A stretch of 39,038 nt of DNA from Candidatus Scalindua sp. SCAELEC01 (GCA_004282745.1 SHMT01000009.1:1-39038); one strand, 5' to 3'; positions 8,463 to 16,530 are shown, counted from the stretch's first letter. Notes: a model not told the origin generated them from the sequence alone. A program made the numbers and translations.

Positions 8463-8981
8463 CTATTTCCAGACAGTCTCTCTCTTTGTTACCTCCTCTT
8501 CCCTCGTATCATATATCACCTTTGTAAGCTCATGCGGTTTGAACCACAGTTGTATTTCTCTTTTCGCATCCTCAGGACAGCTTGATGCATGGACAACATT
8601 TTCAAACACTCCGCTCGTAGTAATCCTGCCGTATTTTCCTCGTAATGAGGTCGGGTTTGCACTTTCGGGGTTTGTGTCACCCGTTATATGCCGGACCCGC
8701 TTAATCGCATTCTCACCTTCATACACCATTGCCAAAACCCTCTTGGTGTGGTAGGTCCCCATGATATACTCAATAAGTTCGTCAAAAAATTTCTGGCCTT
8801 TCAAGTCCCTGTAATGGGTCTCCGCAAGCTCTCTATCTACCGAGACCACTTTTGCACCAACAATTACCAATTCACTCTCAGACAGTTTGTCTATAATATT
8901 ACCCGTCAGCGATTTTACCAACCCGTCCGGTTTTATTAAGACCAAGGTCTGTTCTATAGTAACATCATCATTTTCTACCAT
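8463..8981 (-). CDS. ndk: Nucleoside diphosphate kinase
   Basis: The 172-aa protein transfers the ATP gamma-phosphate to NDPs through a phosphohistidine. TLVLIKPDG (12-20) is the N-terminal NDK signature with nucleotide-binding Lys17. GDTNPESANPTSLRGKYG (101-118) is the substrate loop. Catalytic His131 lies in ENVVHASSCPEDAKREI. The usual H-x-S-D-S after the histidine is here HASSC, so the Asp is replaced, and a roughly 25-residue C-terminal tail exceeds the usual ~140-150 aa. The fold signatures are otherwise complete. It appears to be a single-gene unit; a MITE and an A-rich tract lie upstream. Confidence 0.95.
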   Translation of the reverse strand: MVENDDVTIEQTLVLIKPDGLVKSLTGNIIDKLSESELVIVGAKVVSVDRELAETHYRDLKGQKFFDELIEYIMGTYHTKRVLAMVYEGENAIKRVRHITGDTNPESANPTSLRGKYGRITTSGVFENVVHASSCPEDAKREIQLWFKPHELTKVIYDTREEEVTKRETVWK

Positions 8982-9063
8982 TATATTTCAGGCGAAAGCC
9001 CTGACTCCTCAAAAAAAAAAAATAAAAAAACGGATATCTCAAAAAAACAGTTTGCGAATTAAG

Positions 9064-9102
9064 GGCCCAGGAAAGAATAACTTGTTGTTCTTTCCTGGGC
9101 CC
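9064..9102 (+). mobile_element. 39-bp mini-MITE, family A
   Basis: It consists of only the two termini of the 180-bp element: a 13-bp stem GGGCCCAGGAAAG with its complement, around a 14-nt loop. It is flanked on both sides by TAAG (9060-9063 and 9103-9106), a clean 4-bp target duplication. The insertion at 37168-37206 has the same 39-bp length. Confidence 0.8.
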
Positions 9103-9118
9103 TAAGCGCATCCTGCGT

Positions 9119-9257
9119 AACTCTTTCAAAATTGCCACCTCGTCCGAATGACCTATTAACCGGACGGGCAATGACATCCATATCGTTGCTTAACGCCATT
9201 TTGGGTACCCGCCTGAACGACTCATTCGGGCAGGTGTACTAACGCACATAAAACATG
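9119..9257 (+). repeat. Paired GC-stem repeat, copy 2
   Basis: Shares AACTCTTTCAAAATTGCC at the left and GGGCAGGTGTACTAACGCAC at the right with the repeat at 7888-8001. The interior differs, but it also contains inverted CGTCCG/CGGACG and CGCCTGAACGA-type segments. Confidence 0.5.
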
Positions 9258-9288
9258 ATTTTCAAATCCCTAAATGTCTGAACGAAAA

Positions 9289-9489
9289 CTAGTTATCTAT
9301 CTCAACAGGAAGCACCATATTCTGCATTGAGAGCTGAACAAACGCATCAATGTCAATTTGATCACGATCATCTGACGGCTTTTTGAGTCTATCAGCATCC
9401 CTTTCAACATACTCAACACCCTCTGTCTTGTATCTCTCTTTAAGCGTTTCACATTTAGGACAATCAACGGCGGTATAGATATATTTCAT
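9289..9489 (-). CDS. Small glutaredoxin/NrdH-like CPxC protein
   Basis: The 66-aa product begins MKYIYTAVDCPKCETLKERY, the beta-strand plus CxxC active site (Cys10, Cys13) of a glutaredoxin-like fold. It then has a second strand, VEYVERDADRL, and a Thr/Asp-rich middle that ends MVLPVEIDN, resembling the cis-Pro segment. It is about 15 residues shorter than a typical NrdH. Start choice: a GGGGGAG box lies about 8 nt before ATG 9489, whereas the upstream in-frame ATG at 9510 would place that box inside the gene. A thiol-disulfide role is inferred from the fold; the partner is unknown. Confidence 0.8.
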   Translation of the reverse strand: MKYIYTAVDCPKCETLKERYKTEGVEYVERDADRLKKPSDDRDQIDIDAFVQLSMQNMVLPVEIDN

Positions 9490-10072
9490 GCTACTCACTC
9501 CCCCTTTCATAAAAAATTACGATGATAAAAGAGCCACCGTTTTCTTCAATGTGGCCCTCTCAACAGATTTGCCAGGAAGTATACCAGCTATACACAAAAT
9601 GTCAAAGAAAAATACAACATTTTGTATACCTCAAAGCTTACTATTGCATATCTTGTGGTGTAAGTCCTTCTTTAATCAGGAATTTACGTTCAGCGGTTTT
9701 TTTGAGACCTTTTTCCCTCTGCCTATCGGCAAGCAATGTAAAAGAACAAAGAGAATGATGTGCTCACGGTTTGTGCAGAGAGAAAAATCTATTACAAGAC
9801 CCAGTGTTTCGGGAGTATCTCGTTGAGAGAACTTGAAATACAATCCGAGCGACAAGATTGGTGTAGTGACCTTAGGGTCCAGAAAAAAATAACTTGTCGT
9901 TCTGGCATCTCATTTTCAGGCCACCTTCGGCCGCTCTTCACTCGCAGCATCCTCGCTGTAGCTCAGGCTACGCCTGCGGTCCTGCTCGATCAGATCAACC
10001 AAATCTGATCTAAAACTGAGCGCTACAAAACAACAAGTTATTTTTTCCTGGACCCTTATGTATTTATGTTTG
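9490..10072. other. Intergenic region with MITE and possible gene remnant
   Basis: Apart from the MITE at 9876-10055, the minus strand around 9650-9745 reads ADRQREKGLKKTAERKFLI and ends KEGLTPQDMQ before a TAG. This looks like the tail of a coding sequence, but it has no clear start and no family that I recognise. It may be a fossil. Confidence 0.35.
9876..10055 (-). mobile_element. 180-bp MITE, family A, full-length copy 2
   Basis: Inverted relative to the copies at 1868 and 13248. The terminus reads GGTCCAGAAAAAAATAACTT and the other end is its inverse. The flanks TTAG (9872-9875) and TTAT (10056-10059) are close to a 4-bp duplication. It lies 17 bp beyond the yqeY stop. Confidence 0.8.
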
Positions 10073-10498
10073 TCAACTGGCAAGTATACCCTTGAGGAGG
10101 GACTGAACCTTTTTGCCATCAGCCACATCCTTATACTTTCCCATAATGGTCCTCATTGCGAGACCAATATCTTTACTTGTATAATTTTCTGATGTAACAA
10201 CCTCACGGACTATCTTTTCAAGCTCATCATCAGACAACTGCTTCGGTAGAAACTCATCAACAATCGCAAGTTCTGCCACATTCGCTTCCACCCTATCCGG
10301 TACATCTAACCGTTTGTACTCCTCAATAGCCTTCCTCAGCTTTTTTGCGTAGCCTTTTACCACATCTTGATATACAAACTCCTCACCGGACTTTTCCAAG
10401 TGGGTCATTTCTGCCAGCAACATCCGCAAAACGGAGACCCTGGTCGTATCCCTCGCCTTCATTGCAACCTTCAACTCTTCTGTTATTCGCTCTTTCAT
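10073..10498 (-). CDS. yqeY: GatB/YqeY-domain protein
   Basis: The 141-aa protein matches the small YqeY family along its length: MKERITEELKVAMKARDT, RVSVLRMLLAEM, AIVDEFLPKQLSDDEL and the C-terminal IGLAMRTIMGKYKDVADGKKV. YqeY shares the C-terminal tRNA-associated domain of the GatB amidotransferase subunit; its exact function is unsettled. It is the last gene of a minus-strand run that includes plsC. The gap to the zinc-ribbon gene is 23 bp. The ATG is used and no strong Shine-Dalgarno box is visible, so translational coupling is possible. Confidence 0.93.
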   Translation of the reverse strand: MKERITEELKVAMKARDTTRVSVLRMLLAEMTHLEKSGEEFVYQDVVKGYAKKLRKAIEEYKRLDVPDRVEANVAELAIVDEFLPKQLSDDELEKIVREVVTSENYTSKDIGLAMRTIMGKYKDVADGKKVQSLLKGILAS

Positions 10499-10521
10499 TA
10501 TCTGTTATAACCCGAGTAACG

Positions 10522-10827
10522 TCACCACTCCTTGCGGACTAGATGTCCACAATGGGGGCAATAATTTGGGCTGCCATCATAGTGTTTCCTACAGTGCTCG
10601 CAGAGTGTTAAAACCTCAGGGCGTCTGCCCGCCCCCCCCTTTAATACCAAATAGGTCACAATTAAATACGCCGGCAGAAAAACAATCATGACCAAAAATA
10701 CACCTAACATCCACCCCAAGGCGGCATTTTTACTATATCCATTCTTTAGTGCATCTTTATGAATCAAGAAAGCAACACCGGCTGCAATCAGAAACGCTAT
10801 GATTAAATGTTGAGGAGACATGGCCAT
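10522..10827 (-). CDS. Small membrane protein with C-terminal zinc ribbon
   Basis: The 101-aa protein has two hydrophobic segments (about 8-23 and 36-62). A cytosolic tail follows, with Cys76-x2-Cys79 and Cys90-x2-Cys93 (CEHC and YCPHCG), a rubredoxin-like zinc ribbon. No named family was recognised. A run of eight G residues in the coding strand (10632-10639) encodes part of the KGGAG linker and could be prone to slippage. It sits between the Cys-rich gene (33 bp) and yqeY (23 bp), apparently in the same transcript. Confidence 0.75.
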   Translation of the reverse strand: MAMSPQHLIIAFLIAAGVAFLIHKDALKNGYSKNAALGWMLGVFLVMIVFLPAYLIVTYLVLKGGAGRRPEVLTLCEHCRKHYDGSPNYCPHCGHLVRKEW

Positions 10828-10860
10828 AATTCAGATCTAAAATTTTATTGTATCAAATTC

Positions 10861-11094
10861 TTAACGCTTCAGCTTACAAGGCGAATTACATAAATCACAT
10901 GCACCCGCATCCCATTCAGTACCCACAAAGTCAAACCACTCTGCTGGATCATTACGACAGGAACTGCAGATCCCTAAGTCACACAGACCCTCAATCCGTC
11001 CCGCCCTCACATCAAGGTCGTTCACCCCCTCACCACAGCAGGCACACTGCCAAGTTCCCAGATCACAGCTTAAATCTCCTCCTAAATCGCACAT
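10861..11094 (-). CDS. Cysteine-rich 77-aa protein of unknown function
   Basis: Eleven of 77 residues are cysteine, spaced as CxCC, CxxxCxxC and CxxCxxxC. A short phrase CDLG recurs (MCDLGG, SCDLGT, LCDLGI, and ACDLC near the end). The rest is acidic and hydrophilic (FDFVGTEWDAG), with no signal peptide. A good AAGGGAG box 6 nt before the ATG and an 11-bp gap to plsC argue that it is a real gene. It may bind zinc or an iron-sulfur cluster in the cytoplasm, perhaps with the neighbouring zinc-ribbon membrane protein; this is inference. I do not recognise a family. Confidence 0.7.
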   Translation of the reverse strand: MCDLGGDLSCDLGTWQCACCGEGVNDLDVRAGRIEGLCDLGICSSCRNDPAEWFDFVGTEWDAGACDLCNSPCKLKR

Positions 11095-11105
11095 GGCTTC
11101 TCCCT

Positions 11106-11843
11106 TCAGTTATATAAAAGTTTAGAGACTTCGCCCCTTATCTTTATCAGTACATCTTTGGATAGGGCCCTATCTTCCTTCTCTACCGTTGAAAATTCGA
11201 GAGGCTTGCCAAACCGAAAACAGACATTCCTCTTTTCCGGATTACAAAGAAAACTATTTTTCGCCAGAAAATTTCCACTTCCCATAATGGCTGTCGGAAC
11301 CACCTTTCGGCCGGACCTTAAGACAACCATTGAAATACCCCTCTTAAATTGCCCAAGCTTACCGTTTTCACTCCTGGTACCCTCAGGAAAAAAAACAACT
11401 GATTTCCCGCCCTTCAACTTCCTCACAACCGCACACAGCGCGTTGTATGCATCCCTCTCCTTACTTCTCCGTATTCCAATATGACCGGAAACTCTCATAT
11501 ACCTCCCCAAAAACGGTATTTTAAAAATAATATCCTTGGAGATAAAGCTAAAATTCCTCGGAATAGCAGCGAGAGAGAGCTTAATGTCAAAAAAGCTTTG
11601 GTGGTTCGAGACAAAAATCACCGGCTCATGAAGGGGTATATTTTCAACACCCTGTGCATCTATCGTTACCCCCATCAGCCGAAAGGCAATTCTTGTTAAT
11701 TTTCTCTCAAGAGCGTTGTATCTGCTCTCTTTATCTTTAACACCCAACGTTGAAAAGATTAAAATGAAATAACCCGTCACCCATAAAATGCTAAGCGTAG
11801 CCCATGCGTAGAGTGTGTAAATAATCTGAAAAAGCTTCTTCAT
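11106..11843 (-). CDS. plsC: 1-acyl-sn-glycerol-3-phosphate acyltransferase
   Basis: The 245-aa membrane-associated enzyme acylates lysophosphatidate to phosphatidate. A hydrophobic N-terminal segment (about 12-33) precedes the catalytic NHxxxxD motif, SNHQSFFDI (His81, Asp86). The acceptor-binding FPEGTRSENG (152-161) and GQFKRGI follow. The length is normal for PlsC. Its ATG overlaps the TGA of the preceding short gene by 4 nt, consistent with translational coupling. It leads the Cys-rich, zinc-ribbon and yqeY genes. A second acyltransferase, fused to an acyl-ACP synthetase, is broken at about 24-25.4 kb, so this may be the remaining intact enzyme locally. Confidence 0.95.
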   Translation of the reverse strand: MKKLFQIIYTLYAWATLSILWVTGYFILIFSTLGVKDKESRYNALERKLTRIAFRLMGVTIDAQGVENIPLHEPVIFVSNHQSFFDIKLSLAAIPRNFSFISKDIIFKIPFLGRYMRVSGHIGIRRSKERDAYNALCAVVRKLKGGKSVVFFPEGTRSENGKLGQFKRGISMVVLRSGRKVVPTAIMGSGNFLAKNSFLCNPEKRNVCFRFGKPLEFSTVEKEDRALSKDVLIKIRGEVSKLLYN

Positions 11844-12103
11844 GTAACCGCATTCTCTATTTTTTTTACATGCCTGAAATTATCCTGCCGGAGAAACGGA
11901 ACCCGAGCAACGCCATAAAAGTCATACGATGCAGGTGAAAGGGTATCAAAAACAGGCGCCAAATTCAAGGTTTTTGTCTCAAGTTGCCTCTTTCGTAGTT
12001 TACGGTTACCGATAACAGGGCTCAAGAAACAGAATATTGCTCCGCAATTCCAAAGTTTAAACAGTAGTCCTTTGATCGAAAAACTCCCTATTATCCTTCT
12101 CAC
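11840..12103 (-). CDS. Hypothetical 87-aa protein overlapping plsC
   Basis: A GTG-initiated frame ends in an ATGA overlap with plsC, an arrangement typical of coupled genes. The protein has a short hydrophobic patch (LFKLWNCGAIFCFLSPVIG) and a basic middle (NRKLRKRQLE). Its tail is DFYGVARVPFLRQDNFRHV. No family was recognised, it has no ATG and no convincing Shine-Dalgarno box. It could be a real small leader gene or the C-terminal fragment of a lost gene. Confidence 0.4.
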   Translation of the reverse strand: MRRIIGSFSIKGLLFKLWNCGAIFCFLSPVIGNRKLRKRQLETKTLNLAPVFDTLSPASYDFYGVARVPFLRQDNFRHVKKIENAVT

Positions 12104-12331
12104 TATAAGTAATGATATTGCTATTTGACAAAGCGATAGACAACTTTATACAATCAAGAATAGAGACCTGTACACACTATCAGAGAAACAGCTATCCCAA
12201 ACCCGCCGAACCAGGGCAATGTATTTCTTCTCTGTTTTTGCTTATCCAGATTGTTACCTTGAAGGAATCTATCTTGATAACAGAGCTTGACCACAAGCGA
12301 ATATTTGTAATTTCCAGAAGGAGGCAACAAT

Positions 12332-13165
12332 ATGCACGCTTACGAGAATAAAAAATTCCCCCCATTCATCTATGGTACAGCATGGAAAGAGGAGCGGACG
12401 TCTGAACTGGTACAAAAGGCGGTCTTAGCAGGATTCACCGGTATTGATACGGCAAACCAACCCAGACACTATCAGGAACAGCTGGTGGGAGAAGCCTTAT
12501 TGCAGTTATCCAGTGAAGGCATAGACCGTGAGGGACTATTCCTCCAGACCAAATTTACACCCGTTAACGGGCAGGACCAGAGGGTCCCCTATGATGCCTC
12601 TGCCAACCTGACTACACAGGTAAAGCAGTCGTTTGAGAGTTCTCTTAAAAACCTCCAAACCGATTATGTTGATTCCTACCTCCTGCACGGCCCCTACTCT
12701 TCTCCCGGTCTGGGAAACGAGGATTGGGAGGTCTGGAATACCATTGAGGAGCTTTACCAATCAGGCAAAGCGAAATGCATTGGCATCAGCAATGTAAACA
12801 TTAACCAGTTAGTACTCTTAACCGAAAATGCAAAAATAAAACCCATGGTCGTCCAAAACAGATGCTTTGCCGCTTTGGGGTGGGACCGGGAGGTGAGGAG
12901 CTTTTGCAACACCAACCATATTGTTTATGAGGGTTTTTCCTTGCTTACGGCAAACCCTTTTGTCTTGAGTAACCAAAGAGTCCGACAGATTGCCGAAGAG
13001 TTGGGAAGAACTCCTGAACAGATAGTATTCCGGTTTTCCATCCAGGCAGGAATGCTCCCTCTGACAGGAACAACAGATGAGCAACACATGCGGGAAGATT
13101 TACAGGTAACGGATTTTACACTCGGTAGTAACGACGTCAAATTGATTGAGTCCCTTACCGTTTGA
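12332..13165 (+). CDS. Aldo/keto reductase
   Basis: The 277-aa NAD(P)H-dependent carbonyl reductase family member has a standard TIM-barrel length. FTGIDTANQPRHY carries the catalytic Asp and, seven residues on, the Tyr region. LQTKFTP supplies the Lys and SYLLHGP the His of the catalytic tetrad. GKAKCIGISNVN is the conserved mid-barrel strand. The ATG is preceded by AGAAGGAGG, one of the best ribosome binding sites in the window. It is a single plus-strand gene between minus-strand blocks. Substrate cannot be predicted. Confidence 0.93.
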   Translation: MHAYENKKFPPFIYGTAWKEERTSELVQKAVLAGFTGIDTANQPRHYQEQLVGEALLQLSSEGIDREGLFLQTKFTPVNGQDQRVPYDASANLTTQVKQSFESSLKNLQTDYVDSYLLHGPYSSPGLGNEDWEVWNTIEELYQSGKAKCIGISNVNINQLVLLTENAKIKPMVVQNRCFAALGWDREVRSFCNTNHIVYEGFSLLTANPFVLSNQRVRQIAEELGRTPEQIVFRFSIQAGMLPLTGTTDEQHMREDLQVTDFTLGSNDVKLIESLTV

Positions 13166-13247
13166 ACGAAAACCATTTTGGAGTGACTATATCTTGGCAC
13201 TTTTCGTTTACCCATGGGTTCTGCCATAAAATGAAAAGGCTATTAAG

Positions 13248-13427
13248 GGCCCAGGAAAAAATAACTTTTTGTTTTATCGCTCTCAGTTTTATGTCAGATT
13301 TGGTCGATCTGACCGACCAGGACCGCAGGTGTAGCCTAAGCTACAGCGAGGATGCTGCGAGTGAAGAGCGGCCGAAGGTGACCTGAAAATGAGATGCGAG
13401 AACAACAAGTTATTCTTTCCTGGGCCC
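13248..13427 (+). mobile_element. 180-bp MITE, family A, full-length copy 3
   Basis: Termini GGCCCAGGAAAAAATAACTT and the inverse of GGCCCAGGAAAGAATAACTT. It is flanked by TAAG on both sides (13244-13247 and 13428-13431), so the target duplication is exact. Its interior is collinear with copy 1. It lies 80 bp past the aldo/keto reductase stop. Confidence 0.85.
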
Positions 13428-13429
13428 TA

Positions 13430-13557
13430 AGTGTTTGAACCAAAACTGCCCAGGTACAAGGCGCGTAACAATTCCGGAACCGGAACGTACCAATGTACTT
13501 GAGGATTGCAGAATTGTTACAGCAACGCAGTAGATGGGTAGTTTTCGTTCAAACACT
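13430..13557. repeat. 128-bp palindromic element with AGTGTTTGAAC ends
   Basis: AGTGTTTGAACCAAAACTG (from 13430) pairs with the complement of 13535-13557 (AGTTTTCGTTCAAACACT). An inner GCGTAACAATTC / GAATTGTTAC pair adds a second stem. Its right end supplies the last codons and stop of the LON-domain gene, and its left end abuts the family A MITE. The related strings TTTGAACGAAAAC (13160) and TGAACGAAAACT (9276) occur beside two other gene ends. Confidence 0.65.
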
Positions 13558-14097
13558 ATTTAGTGACTCCATAAGCCTTATCAAGCAGGGAACAACTTTC
13601 TCACTGGGGAGTTCAATGATTTTCTGTTTTTCTAAGAGATATTCGCTTAATAGGATTCCTACAACACCGAGGAACTCATTGTCATCATCTGGAATTTCCC
13701 CTTTTCCTTTTACAATACCCGCTACGCAGTTACGCAGCAGGGAATAATCACCAGGAAATTCTGGGGCCTCCTCATCCAACCACGCTACCTCCGCTTTAAT
13801 ATGTGGCTGCTCCTGGACAAAACGTTCTATTCTGAACCTTCTTGCACCTCGAACGATGAGGAAAAAGAGAGTTTCAGATACTCTCGTAAACTCCTGAATT
13901 GCTACGGATGTACCAATCTTAAAAGGGATTGCAGGTGCGCCAACCTCTTTCCCCTCTCTAATCAAACAGACACCAAAAGGGCGCTCCTCACGGTGACACG
14001 CTTCTATTAATCTGAGATATCTCGGTTCAAAAATGCGTAGTGCCATTTTCTGATACGGAAACACCACAGAGTTGAGAGGGAACAAATCTAATACCAT
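13549..14097 (-). CDS. LON-protease substrate-binding-domain protein
   Basis: The 182-aa protein consists only of the N-terminal LON domain, without AAA+ or protease parts. The LFPLNSVVFPYQKMALRIFEPRY start is diagnostic; PFGVCLIREG, IGTSVAIQEF and GARRFRIERF follow the family pattern. Stand-alone LON-domain proteins of this size are widespread and poorly characterised. The final residues and TGA lie inside the palindromic element at 13430-13557, so the C-terminus may have been altered by that insertion. No operon partner. Confidence 0.9.
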   Translation of the reverse strand: MVLDLFPLNSVVFPYQKMALRIFEPRYLRLIEACHREERPFGVCLIREGKEVGAPAIPFKIGTSVAIQEFTRVSETLFFLIVRGARRFRIERFVQEQPHIKAEVAWLDEEAPEFPGDYSLLRNCVAGIVKGKGEIPDDDNEFLGVVGILLSEYLLEKQKIIELPSEKVVPCLIRLMESLNSV

Positions 14098-14917
14098 AGT
14101 TATTTATCTCCCGAGACCCATTTAACCACCCATTTACTTCGTTCTTTTCCTGAATCTCCAGCTCTCCTTCGGTACTAAAACCTTTAAAAAAAGGCCGCTT
14201 AAGAAGTCAGGAAGTGCAGAAAGGAAAGAAGAAGGCAAAGGAGTCATTTTTTAATACCTTTCTTATTTTACAAATCTACATGATCATGCTATGTTTCATG
14301 TTATCATATTTTCTATACTATCGCAAATTTCCAATCTCCCCTGTGACTTTTATACTCATTTCATAATAGTTTTCGGATAAAATCCGAGATAAAAATGAGC
14401 GAGTAAAGTCCTCGGCGTTTTCTGTCCGGGGATACCTTCACCAAGATTTGGTTTTCAGAAAAACAGAAAAACCAAATCGGTTTTAGTATATTAAGAATCG
14501 CTCAATGTAGCTTACTAAATGTTATGAACCTTTTATTGGTTAATTTGGTGAGTCTCCAATTCAATGATTGAATCGTTACTAATGACACTGCCCCCCTTTT
14601 TCTGTCAATTATTGTTGAACACATTACAACAAACAGATTTGGATCTAAGCTTCAATGTTCCTGATACTTACATGTAAAAGGCACGCTATTTTTTTATAGC
14701 TTATTCAGATTTCGTTTACATGCAACGTAACGTTTCTTATGCTCCCCGAACACACCGAGCATTACAAACAGTTGCCCTCCCAACACTTACAAGCTTTCTT
14801 TCACAAACAAGTCCTTTGGTACAACAGTTGTCTAATAAACAGAGCGAAACATATTGATTATGTGGAACCCAGACAATCCTTTGAATTACTAGGAATTGTT
14901 GAATTTCCTGAAAGTAT
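14098..14917. other. Gene-free region upstream of the protease gene
   Basis: Holds one family B repeat (14351-14490) and otherwise AT-rich DNA. An in-frame open extension upstream of the protease (from 14739) has no signal peptide or family match, so it is treated as non-coding leader. No promoter could be assigned confidently. Confidence 0.4.
14351..14490 (-). repeat. Family B TA-bounded repeat, copy 1
   Basis: Starts TATACTCATTTCATAATAG and ends ATCGGTTTTAGTATA. Internally it has GGTTTTCGG-like and TCGGATAAAATCCGA palindromes and the CTTCACCAAGATTTGGTTTT segment shared with 20944-21055. The TATACT...AGTATA boundary suggests a TA-targeting (Tc1/mariner or IS630-like) non-autonomous element; that link is inferred. 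Confidence 0.65.
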
Positions 14918-14923
14918 AAGGAG
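14918..14923 (+). promoter_or_regulatory. Ribosome binding site deciding the protease start
   Basis: AAGGAG lies 7 nt before GTG 14931, but only 1 nt before ATG 14925. The spacing favours the GTG, which is followed at once by a basic n-region and a hydrophobic signal. Confidence 0.65.
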
Positions 14924-14930
14924 AATGTTT

Positions 14931-16499
14931 GTGAGTAAAGTAACAAAAAGGATAGAGAGAAGAAGACTGTTGTATATTTTATTATTTGGACCCATTTTGT
15001 TATTTACGCTTGCAAACAATGTGTCTGCCAATGAGCCGGTTTTTGATTGTCAAGCTCCTCACCATAACAGTGATACGTCTTCACTTTCTCAACCTGAAAA
15101 CACCGCGCCGACAGTATCCATCGTCCGCGTTTCGGGTAACGATTGCTGGACAATTAACCCATTCATTTCTGGATTTTCCCTCCTTGAACAGAAAACCTCA
15201 GTCACGTATGGCCTCGATGAAGACAGAGACGGAATAGCCAATTTCCCGACCCTGCCGGTCAGGGGGGCTGTAATCATCCCGGTATTCCTTGTAGATTGGA
15301 GCGACTTCGATCCGGCGATTGACGAGAGTAATCACAACAACCCAAACAGTGTCTATCACGGTTACCAGAAAAAGAGCCCCACTGAACTCAGCACCTTTCT
15401 CAACGGACCTCACGGACCTGCAAGCTATTTCCGTGAGGTCTCAGGCGGACAGTTATCTATCACCTTTGAGGTATTTCCCTGGATGGTCAGCGACAATATG
15501 ACCTATCTCAGCGATAAAGAACCTAACTACTATTTTTATGATTCTCAATTGGAGGAGTGGTGCGTAAAAAAAAGAGAGTATGCATTGGATGTCCTGCGTT
15601 CGGCAGTTGTTGACTTAGGTGTCAACCTCTCAGATTATGATGCCGACAATAATGCGGTCCTCGATGGATTCGTTATCGTCTATGAAGGTCAAGCGGGAAA
15701 ACTGGCAGGAGAGAACCTGTCATGGACTAATTACGCCTACAACGTTAAAACAGAGAGACCATACCTGCATAACGTTGCTTCCCTTGTCGATTCGACGGAT
15801 CCAAACTTCGAGACATTTGCCGCCCAACCAATCCTCTTCAGCCGCTATAACAACATTTCAGAACAGTGGGGGCCTAACGACCCAGGTAAATTCACACACG
15901 TAGGGACTTGGGTACACGAAATCGGCCATCTCCTTCTCGGATACAGAGATTATTATCATAAACCGAATGATCTTGGAGACTACGCCTTCAGCGCCCACAG
16001 CGGAGATCCAAATCCCTACCACCCTGCTGCAATGGAAAAATGGCTTTTTGTCCATTGGATAGAGCCTGTGACAGTCGAAACCAGCGGGACCTTCACGTTA
16101 ACCAACCACCATCTCACGAAGAGCCAGACCTACGACCCACACTCTACCTACCTATACAAGGTCCCCATTGAAGGTGATCCGCTCCATTTTCTCACGATCG
16201 AAAACCGCTACTACCTTCCTGAAAACCGGGGAGGGAGTAGATTCAATGAAAAACAGCCTGGATCATCTCCTGAGAGCGGCCTGGTAATATTCGAGATCAA
16301 CCGGCACACCTCCACATCTCAACAGATTCGCAGGCTCATACCTGAGCGCGTCCAGGAGTTGCCACACCAGTCAAGAGGCGCCTTTCAATCTGGCGATCTG
16401 TTTGTCTATAGCTCAGAAAATTTTCATTTGAAGGTGTCTGATGTGTCAGTACCTGACGAACAGGTCTCATTTACCCTGGAAGTATCAAATGTATATTAG
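14931..16499 (+). CDS. Secreted M6-like zinc metalloprotease
   Basis: The 522-aa product starts at a GTG placed by an AAGGAG box. A signal peptide (RRRLLYILLFGPILLFTLANN, cut near VSANE) is followed by a domain typical of M6/immune-inhibitor-A peptidases. It contains RGAVIIPVFLVDWSDF, a FREVSGGQLSI segment, and the zinc motif HEIGHLLLGYRDYY with His329, Glu330 and His333. DADNNAVLDGF (237-247) looks like a calcium loop. The C-terminal third is beta-rich (SGTFTLTNH, FHLKVSDVSVPDEQVSF), as in this family. It probably degrades extracellular protein; the target is unknown. It is flanked on both sides by family B repeats and is not in an operon. Confidence 0.85.
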   Translation: MSKVTKRIERRRLLYILLFGPILLFTLANNVSANEPVFDCQAPHHNSDTSSLSQPENTAPTVSIVRVSGNDCWTINPFISGFSLLEQKTSVTYGLDEDRDGIANFPTLPVRGAVIIPVFLVDWSDFDPAIDESNHNNPNSVYHGYQKKSPTELSTFLNGPHGPASYFREVSGGQLSITFEVFPWMVSDNMTYLSDKEPNYYFYDSQLEEWCVKKREYALDVLRSAVVDLGVNLSDYDADNNAVLDGFVIVYEGQAGKLAGENLSWTNYAYNVKTERPYLHNVASLVDSTDPNFETFAAQPILFSRYNNISEQWGPNDPGKFTHVGTWVHEIGHLLLGYRDYYHKPNDLGDYAFSAHSGDPNPYHPAAMEKWLFVHWIEPVTVETSGTFTLTNHHLTKSQTYDPHSTYLYKVPIEGDPLHFLTIENRYYLPENRGGSRFNEKQPGSSPESGLVIFEINRHTSTSQQIRRLIPERVQELPHQSRGAFQSGDLFVYSSENFHLKVSDVSVPDEQVSFTLEVSNVY

Positions 16500-16530
16500 G
16501 GAACGCGGTTTTCACCACAACTTCTCGATA

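Larger units (their letters stand above)
8982..9288. other. Non-coding stretch upstream of ndk
   Basis: Contains a run of A/T homopolymer (9010-9028), a 39-bp family A mini-MITE (9064-9102) and the second copy of the paired repeat (9119-9257). No promoter was identified with confidence, and no gene. Confidence 0.4.

Noticed and set aside
7888-9257. CRISPR array
   Set aside because: The repeats are two copies 1.2 kb apart; no regularly spaced short direct repeats occur in the window.
9760-10008. 82-aa frame on the plus strand with a similar relative at 13162-13386
   Set aside because: Similarity between the two frames comes only from the shared 180-bp MITE.
12112-12351. 79-aa frame just before the aldo/keto reductase
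   Set aside because: It overlaps the reductase start and its excellent ribosome binding site, and its translation resembles no protein family.
14739-14930. N-terminal extension of the metalloprotease by 64 residues
   Set aside because: The signal peptide and the AAGGAG box place the start at GTG 14931; the extension would bury the signal sequence.
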